A stretch of DNA of 64,000 bases from JAHEZL01 sp964406465 (GTDB lineage: Bacteria; Bacteroidota; Bacteroidia; Flavobacteriales_C; GCA-002722245): positions 42,994-106,993 of the forward strand of contig CAYORT010000008.1 in assembly GCA_964406465.1 (NCBI GenBank). Reading direction: 5' to 3'. Of this stretch, positions 59,517 through 64,000 are shown piece by piece. A program made the translations under genes and the position numbers. How positions within the stretch are numbered: position 1 is the first letter of the stretch; each line of letters opens with the position of its first letter. The notes under the pieces were generated by a model. The model saw nothing but the letters and a program-made list of their open reading frames with translations, was not told the origin of the DNA and ran no database searches.

Positions 59517-60140
59517 TTATTTTTTGCGTTTGCTCAACTCGTCGCGAATTTGAGATGCTCTCTCATAATCTTCCATTGCGATGGCATCTTCAAGGTATTT
59601 TTCAAGTTCAGCTGGAGTGAGTGTAGTGATGTCTTTGGTGCTCGGTTCCAACAACTCTTCTACAGGGTCGTCTAAATCTGCGTCGTCATCGTCTTCATTA
59701 TCTCCACCGTCTTCCTCATTTAATTGCTCGTCTTCTAACAGAATACCTGCTGAAGAAAGGATGAACTCGTAGGTGGAAATCGGACAATTAAATCTTACTG
59801 CTAAGGCGATAGAATCAGATGTTCTTGCATCTATTTCAACCTCTTTGCCATCTTTTTCGCAAATCAATTTAGCGAAGAAAATACCTTCTACAAGGTTATA
59901 AATCACTACTTCTTTGATTTCGATATCGAAGGTAGTAGCGAATGTTTTAAATAAATCGTGAGTAAGCGGACGGCTTGGTGTCATCTTTTCCAATTCGATG
60001 GCAATGGCTTGCGCCTCAAAGCCTCCAATAATGATGGGCAATCTTCTTTTCCCATTTCTTTCCCCCAGCACTAAAGCGTATGCTCCTGTTTGTGTTTGAC
60101 TGTAGGATAGTCCGATGATGTCTAAATTTATCTTCTTCAT
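59517..60140 (-). CDS. Bifunctional nuclease family protein (DUF151) with UVR-like tail
   Basis: A 207-residue protein. Residues 1-130 are the DUF151 domain (LVLGERNGKRRLPIIIGGFE then AQAIAIELEKM; EIDARTSDSIALAVRFNCPI). An acidic linker (about 138-160, EEDGGDNEDDDDADLDD) separates it from a short UVR-type helix pair (AELEKYLEDAIAMEDYERAS then QIRDELSKRKK). DUF151 proteins of plants have DNase and RNase activity, but bacterial roles are little studied. It ends just before thyA. Confidence 0.85.
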   Translation of the reverse strand: MKKINLDIIGLSYSQTQTGAYALVLGERNGKRRLPIIIGGFEAQAIAIELEKMTPSRPLTHDLFKTFATTFDIEIKEVVIYNLVEGIFFAKLICEKDGKEVEIDARTSDSIALAVRFNCPISTYEFILSSAGILLEDEQLNEEDGGDNEDDDDADLDDPVEELLEPSTKDITTLTPAELEKYLEDAIAMEDYERASQIRDELSKRKK

Positions 60141-60194
60141 TTCTTTCTAAGAGGAGTCAAAAGTAATGTAAATTGTCTAAAGATTAAAAAGTAT

Positions 60195-60223
60195 AAAGTC
60201 TAAAGTTTTACACCTTAGACTTT
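60195..60223 (-). terminator. Possible terminator hairpin after etfA
   Basis: AAAGTCTAA (60195-60203) pairs with TTAGACTTT (60215-60223), loop 11 bases. On the minus strand ATACTTTTT follows. The surrounding AAAGTCTAAAG reiterations make a dispersed repeat an alternative. Confidence 0.45.
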
Positions 60224-60245
60224 AAACTTTAAACCTTATTCTCAT

Positions 60246-61196
60246 TTATCCTTTTAATTTCTTAATTGCTTCCGTTAGTTTAGGAACCACTTGTAGCGCA
60301 TCACCCACAATACCGTAATCGGCGGCCTTAAAGAAAGGAGCTTCTGGGTCGGTGTTGATCACCACAATTTTTTTAGAAGAACTTATTCCGGCTAAATGCT
60401 GAATAGCACCCGAGATGCCAATAGCAATATATAGGTTAGGTGCAACGGCAATACCCGTTTGTCCAACATGTTCGTGGTGAGGTCTCCAACCAATATCGGC
60501 AACTGGTTTTGAGCAAGCGGTAGCTGCGCCTAGTGTTTCGGCCAATGCTTCCACCATGCCCCAGTTGCTTGGGTCTTTCATTCCTCTGCCGGCACTTACC
60601 ACCAATTCGGCTTCAGTAAGATTTATTTTACCAGCTGTTTTTTGATATTCAACATGTTGTAATGAATTGTCTTTATCGGTAGCTGCCCCATTTCCTTTTT
60701 CAACGGCGATAGATACTGCATTTTCATGAACGCCATAAGCATTGGGAGAAAGCACAATGATTTTAACATCGGCCGACAATTCAACATGAGCGAAGGCTTT
60801 ACCCGAAAAAGCTTTTTTCTTCACCACGAAAGGTGCAGTTGAAGAGGGTAATTCAACCACTTCGCTGGCGATGGAAGCATTAAGTTTTACAGCCAATCGT
60901 GGCGCAGCACCTTTAGCTTTCCAAGTACCATTGAACACAATATATTTAGCACCTGTAGCCTGAGCCGCTTGCGCTAAAATACTTGCTATACCTTGGTGAT
61001 TTGCATCTCCATCAAATTGAAGTGCTTTTGTTGCACCGTATTTTCCTAAAGCGTTAATATCGTTTGCGTTACCAATAACAACTGCTGTTGCAGAACCGCC
61101 CACTGATGCGGCAAGGGATGAAGCGTAGGATACAGCTTCGTGAGTTGATTTCTTAAATGAACCATCCCAATTTTCAGCGAATACTAATACTGACAT
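60246..61196 (-). CDS. etfA: Electron transfer flavoprotein alpha subunit
   Basis: A 316-residue FAD-carrying subunit that passes electrons from acyl-CoA and other dehydrogenases to the quinone pool. The C-terminal FAD domain is textbook: VVSAGRGMKDPSNW, HHEHVGQTGIAVAPNLYIAI then GISGAIQHLAGISSSKKIVV, and TDPEAPFFKAADYGIVGDAL. It starts 18 bases after etfB. Confidence 0.95.
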   Translation of the reverse strand: MSVLVFAENWDGSFKKSTHEAVSYASSLAASVGGSATAVVIGNANDINALGKYGATKALQFDGDANHQGIASILAQAAQATGAKYIVFNGTWKAKGAAPRLAVKLNASIASEVVELPSSTAPFVVKKKAFSGKAFAHVELSADVKIIVLSPNAYGVHENAVSIAVEKGNGAATDKDNSLQHVEYQKTAGKINLTEAELVVSAGRGMKDPSNWGMVEALAETLGAATACSKPVADIGWRPHHEHVGQTGIAVAPNLYIAIGISGAIQHLAGISSSKKIVVINTDPEAPFFKAADYGIVGDALQVVPKLTEAIKKLKG

Positions 61197-61214
61197 ACTC
61201 TAAATATTTTTGAA

Positions 61215-61958
61215 TTAAATAACTTTTGCTTCGGTGTGTAAGAGGTGCACCAATTCTTCTACGTTATCGGCGCTCACCATTTTGCAAGCTGCTTTTGGCG
61301 CAGGTAGGTCGAAGGTTTTAGCAGAAGTGTTGCCACTTGCTGCTCCTGGTACTACTGCCAAAGGTTTGGTGCGAGCCGCCATGATTCCTCTCATATTTGG
61401 AATGCGTAACTCACTTTCTTCAACCATTCCTTTTTGCGCTGCTGCTACAACAGGTAAAGCCGATTTCACTACCTCTTTGCCGCCATCAATCATGGTTTGC
61501 ATGGTAGCTTCGCTGCCATTGATGTCAATTTTAACACAAGGAGAAACAGAATTGATGCCCAGTAATTCGGCCAGCATGCCTGGCACTGCGCCACCGTTAT
61601 AGTCGATAGACTCTCGTCCGGTAATTATCAAATCAAATCCTTTATCTTTTGCATAGGCTGCTATTTCGTGCGCTACTTGGAAAGAGTCGGTAGGGTCGGC
61701 GTCTACACGCACTGCATCATCGGCACCAATGGCCAACGCTTTTCTAATCACGGGTTCGGTATCGGCTCTACCAACGGTAATGGTAGTAATGGTACCGCCC
61801 AAAGATTCTTTGAGTTGCATGGCTCTAGATAAACCAAATTCGTCGTAAGGGTTGATAACATATTGTACACCTGCGGTGTTGAATTTTGTGTTGCCGTCGG
61901 CAAAGGTAATTTTTGTCGTGGTGTCGGGAACACTGCTGATACAAACAAGAATCTTCAT
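61215..61958 (-). CDS. etfB: Electron transfer flavoprotein beta subunit
   Basis: A 247-residue AMP-binding partner of EtfA. Features: MKILVCISSVPDTTTKITFA, QYVINPYDEFGLSRAMQLKE, KALAIGADDAVRVD and FDLIITGRESIDYNGGAVPG. Normal length. It is the first gene of the leftward etfB-etfA pair. The 346 bases upstream of it hold an inverted-repeat element (62061-62164) and the divergent pdhB promoter region. Confidence 0.95.
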   Translation of the reverse strand: MKILVCISSVPDTTTKITFADGNTKFNTAGVQYVINPYDEFGLSRAMQLKESLGGTITTITVGRADTEPVIRKALAIGADDAVRVDADPTDSFQVAHEIAAYAKDKGFDLIITGRESIDYNGGAVPGMLAELLGINSVSPCVKIDINGSEATMQTMIDGGKEVVKSALPVVAAAQKGMVEESELRIPNMRGIMAARTKPLAVVPGAASGNTSAKTFDLPAPKAACKMVSADNVEELVHLLHTEAKVI

Positions 61959-62060
61959 AAGTACACTATAGATTAAAGTATTAAACAGTTTAAAGTTTTG
62001 GCTTTACGTGGGGAGTGAGAAAAGGTTTTAGAATGGGTGAAAATTTATTAAATTCTGCGC

Positions 62061-62164
62061 AGGGCAATAGTTCCTTCGGGGTACCTCAGGATGACAATTA
62101 TTCTTAATTAAGCATCACTTGTTTAGTATGTAATCCTGAGGTACCCCGAAGGAGCTATTGTCCT
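62061..62164. repeat. Inverted-repeat element (third REPIN-like family)
   Basis: Arm 62065-62092 (starts CAATAGTTCCTTCGGGGTAC) and arm 62133-62160 (ends AGCTATTG) are inverse copies with 27 of 28 bases matching, and the match extends to 62061/62164 with one more difference. The spacer is about 40 AT-rich bases. GGGGTACCTCAGG and its inverse give each arm little internal pairing, unlike the other two families. Confidence 0.75.
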
Positions 62165-62304
62165 AAATGTAAACTGAGATTGCTTCATTTTTGGGTGCAA
62201 AAATCTCGCAAAGACGAGTAGGGGTGCAAATTTTATCTACTTTTTCCAACTATTCTTTTAATTGTAGATTAATTTTTATTTTAGCCCCGCTTAAAAAATA
62301 ATCT

Positions 62305-63282
62305 ATGAGAGTTATACAATTCAGAGAAGCGCTTCGCGAAGCCTTAAACGAAGAAATGAGAGCAGATAAATCTGTTTTCTTAATGGGTGAAGAAGTAGCT
62401 GAATACAATGGTGCTTATAAAGTGAGTCAGGGAATGCTTGAAGAATTTGGTCCTGAACGAGTAATCGACACTCCAATTGCCGAGCTTGGTTTTGCTGGTA
62501 TTGGTGTTGGAGCTGCGATGAACGGCCTGCGTCCGGTAATCGAGTTTATGACCTTCAACTTTTCGTTGGTGGCTATCGACCAGGTGATCAATAGTGCTGC
62601 TAAATTGTATTCTATGTCGGGCGGACAATACAACTGTCCGATAGTGTTTAGAGGTCCAACGGCTTCTGCCGGACAACTTGGCGCACAGCATTCACAAGCT
62701 TTTGAGAATTGGTATGCTAACACTCCGGGTTTAAAAGTAGTAGTTCCATCTACACCTTACGATGCGAAAGGATTGTTGAAATCGGCTATTCGTGATAACG
62801 ACCCTGTTATCTTCATGGAATCAGAACAAATGTATGGCGATAAAGGTGAAGTGCCTGAAGGAGAGTATATTATACCAATTGGTGTTGCCGATATTAAAAG
62901 AAAAGGTAAAGATGTGACCATCGTTACTTTCGGAAAAATAGTTCACGTGGTGTTGGCTGCTTGCGCCGAATTGGAAAAAGAAAATATTAGTGTTGAGGTA
63001 ATCGACTTGAGAACAGTTAGACCAATTGATTACGATGCAATTTTCGAATCAGTAAAGAAAACAAATCGTTTGGTGGTAGTTGAAGAGGCTTGGCCTTTGG
63101 CTTCTATCTCTGGCGAAATTACCTATAAAGTACAAAAAGAAGCTTTTGATTATTTAGACGCTCCGGTGGCTAGAGTAACTTCAAGAGACGTTCCTCTGCC
63201 TTACGCGCCAAACTTGATTAATGAGGCTTTGCCTAATATCGAGCGTATCTCGGCGGCAGTAAAAGCAGTGTTGTACAAGTAA
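62305..63282 (+). CDS. pdhB: Pyruvate dehydrogenase E1 component, beta subunit
   Basis: A 325-residue transketolase-like subunit that, with E1 alpha, decarboxylates pyruvate for acetyl-CoA. Signatures are QFREALREALNEEMRADKSV, GEEVAEYNGAYKVSQGM, TPIAELGFAGIGVGAAMNGL then RPVIEFMTFNF, HSQAFENWYANTPGLKVVVP and the C-terminal VEVIDLRTVRPIDYDAIFES. A branched-chain keto acid E1 beta is the alternative, but pyruvate dehydrogenase fits better. The alpha subunit and E2 are outside the window. Confidence 0.9.
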   Translation: MRVIQFREALREALNEEMRADKSVFLMGEEVAEYNGAYKVSQGMLEEFGPERVIDTPIAELGFAGIGVGAAMNGLRPVIEFMTFNFSLVAIDQVINSAAKLYSMSGGQYNCPIVFRGPTASAGQLGAQHSQAFENWYANTPGLKVVVPSTPYDAKGLLKSAIRDNDPVIFMESEQMYGDKGEVPEGEYIIPIGVADIKRKGKDVTIVTFGKIVHVVLAACAELEKENISVEVIDLRTVRPIDYDAIFESVKKTNRLVVVEEAWPLASISGEITYKVQKEAFDYLDAPVARVTSRDVPLPYAPNLINEALPNIERISAAVKAVLYK

Positions 63283-63295
63283 ATTTTCTTCCCGA

Positions 63296-63326
63296 TTTGG
63301 GAAAATGCATTAAATATTTACCTTTG
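63296..63326 (+). promoter_or_regulatory. Bacteroidota-type promoter for the pyrophosphatase gene
   Basis: TTTG at 63296-63299 and TACCTTTG at 63319-63326 with 19 bases between match the -33 and -7 consensus very well. The predicted leader before the ATG at 63366 is about 30 bases. Confidence 0.7.
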
Positions 63327-63365
63327 CCGACCAATTATAAAAAGAATAATTACTAATTAACGTTT

Positions 63366-64000
63366 ATGGGACAAATGATGATTTACTTGCCAATCGTAAT
63401 GGCATTAATAGGATTAGCTTTCATGGCTGTCAAAAGATCTTGGGTTTTAAAGCAAGACGCTGGAGATGGAAAAATGAAACAAATTTCAGATTACATTTAT
63501 GAAGGAGCATTGGCTTTCTTGAAAGCTGAGTACAGATTATTGGCTTTATTCGTATTAGGTGCAAGTGTTGTTTTGGCAGGAATTTCTTTCATCGTTCCTA
63601 CTACACACATATTAATTATTGTAGCATTCGTTTTCGGTGCTGTGTTTTCGGCTTTAGCTGGTAACATGGGTATGAAAATCGCTACCAAAACTAACGTTAG
63701 AACTACGCAAGCAGCTCGTACTAGCTTACCACAAGCATTGAAAGTTTCTTTTGGTGGTGGTACTGTAATGGGCTTAGGTGTTGCTGGCTTAGCAGTATTA
63801 GGTTTAACAGCTTTCTTCATCATCTTCTTCCAAGTGTTTATGGATGGTGTTTGGACAAACGGTGCTGATATGACTGTAGTATTGGAAACTCTTGCAGGTT
63901 TCTCTTTAGGTGCTGAATCTATTGCATTATTTGCTCGTGTAGGTGGTGGTATTTATACTAAAGCTGCCGATGTAGGTGCTGATTTAGTAGGTAAAGTAGA
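63366..64000 (+). CDS. hppA: Membrane-bound proton/sodium-translocating pyrophosphatase, N-terminal part
   Basis: The first 211 codons of an integral-membrane pyrophosphatase that couples PPi hydrolysis to H+ or Na+ pumping. The frame is open to the window edge. Family segments are MKQISDYIYEGALAFLKAEY, AGNMGMKIATKTNVRTTQAA and the catalytic-loop opening ALFARVGGGIYTKAADVGAD then LVGKVE. The part that tells potassium-dependent from independent types lies beyond the window. Codon use is biased as in aconitase, suggesting high expression. Confidence 0.92.
   Translation, partial: MGQMMIYLPIVMALIGLAFMAVKRSWVLKQDAGDGKMKQISDYIYEGALAFLKAEYRLLALFVLGASVVLAGISFIVPTTHILIIVAFVFGAVFSALAGNMGMKIATKTNVRTTQAARTSLPQALKVSFGGGTVMGLGVAGLAVLGLTAFFIIFFQVFMDGVWTNGADMTVVLETLAGFSLGAESIALFARVGGGIYTKAADVGADLVGKV

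Noticed and set aside
1..64000. tRNA, rRNA, CRISPR array, prophage or toxin-antitoxin pair
   Set aside because: I looked for TTCGAATC-type arms, regular spaced repeats, integrases and small paired genes and found none that I could support.

Overview
The window looks like chromosomal DNA of a low-GC, aerobic member of the Bacteroidota. Four things suggest this: three secreted proteins with type IX secretion (T9SS) C-terminal sorting domains, several TAnnTTTG -7 promoter elements, a mitochondrial-type aconitase, and a TonB-receptor-like outer-membrane protein with an N-terminal carboxypeptidase-regulatory domain. I saw no rRNA, tRNA, CRISPR array or prophage. The order within the phylum cannot be fixed from this sequence alone.

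Layout. 1-3584: a cut-off TetR regulator, an SbtA-like bicarbonate transporter, a zinc-ribbon protein, a T9SS cargo protein and a CutA-like protein. 3595-9158: a compact carotenoid locus. It has a MerR/B12-type regulator, then crtI, crtB, a small exported protein, idi, crtZ and a CrtYcd-type lycopene cyclase. Every junction from crtI onward overlaps, and the expected product is zeaxanthin. 9204-14395: an outer-membrane receptor and aconitase. 14396-15101: a RAYT transposase unit with REP palindromes around and inside it. 15204-23832: a beta-helix T9SS protein, a CDP-alcohol transferase, small exported proteins and a leftward pyrC-bioD-ilvD group. 24001-32795: a LysR regulator divergent from isocitrate dehydrogenase, small enzymes, pgi, a methyltransferase and hemE. 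32804-42169: a second REP family, a luciferase-like oxidoreductase, a DoxX/DUF2071/methyltransferase operon, an EamA transporter, a divergent HxlR/NmrA pair and a glycosyltransferase. 42555-50450: surface and exported proteins, including a chitin-binding metalloprotease and a heparinase-like lipoprotein. 50473-51280: a second RAYT unit with 49-bp inverted repeats. 51306-56924: a gatC-gatA-gatB operon. 57205-64000: folA-thyA, a bifunctional nuclease, etfBA, the pyruvate dehydrogenase E1 beta subunit and the start of a membrane pyrophosphatase.

The most notable system is in the gatCAB operon. Its third gene encodes one 1106-residue protein that joins complete GatB to complete bacterial AspRS, so charging of tRNA with Asp and amidation to Asn could be physically coupled. 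The AspRS half has the RDHG signature associated with non-discriminating enzymes, and the GatC partner has a degenerate N-terminal half. Second, the carotenoid regulator keeps the cobalamin-contact residues of the CarH light sensors. Its own promoter and the crtI promoter share a -7 box and a GTTTAAC/GTTAAAC inverted pair. Third, the window holds several unrelated REP/REPIN-like repeat families and two RAYT transposases. One RAYT has REP copies translated in frame within its own coding sequence.
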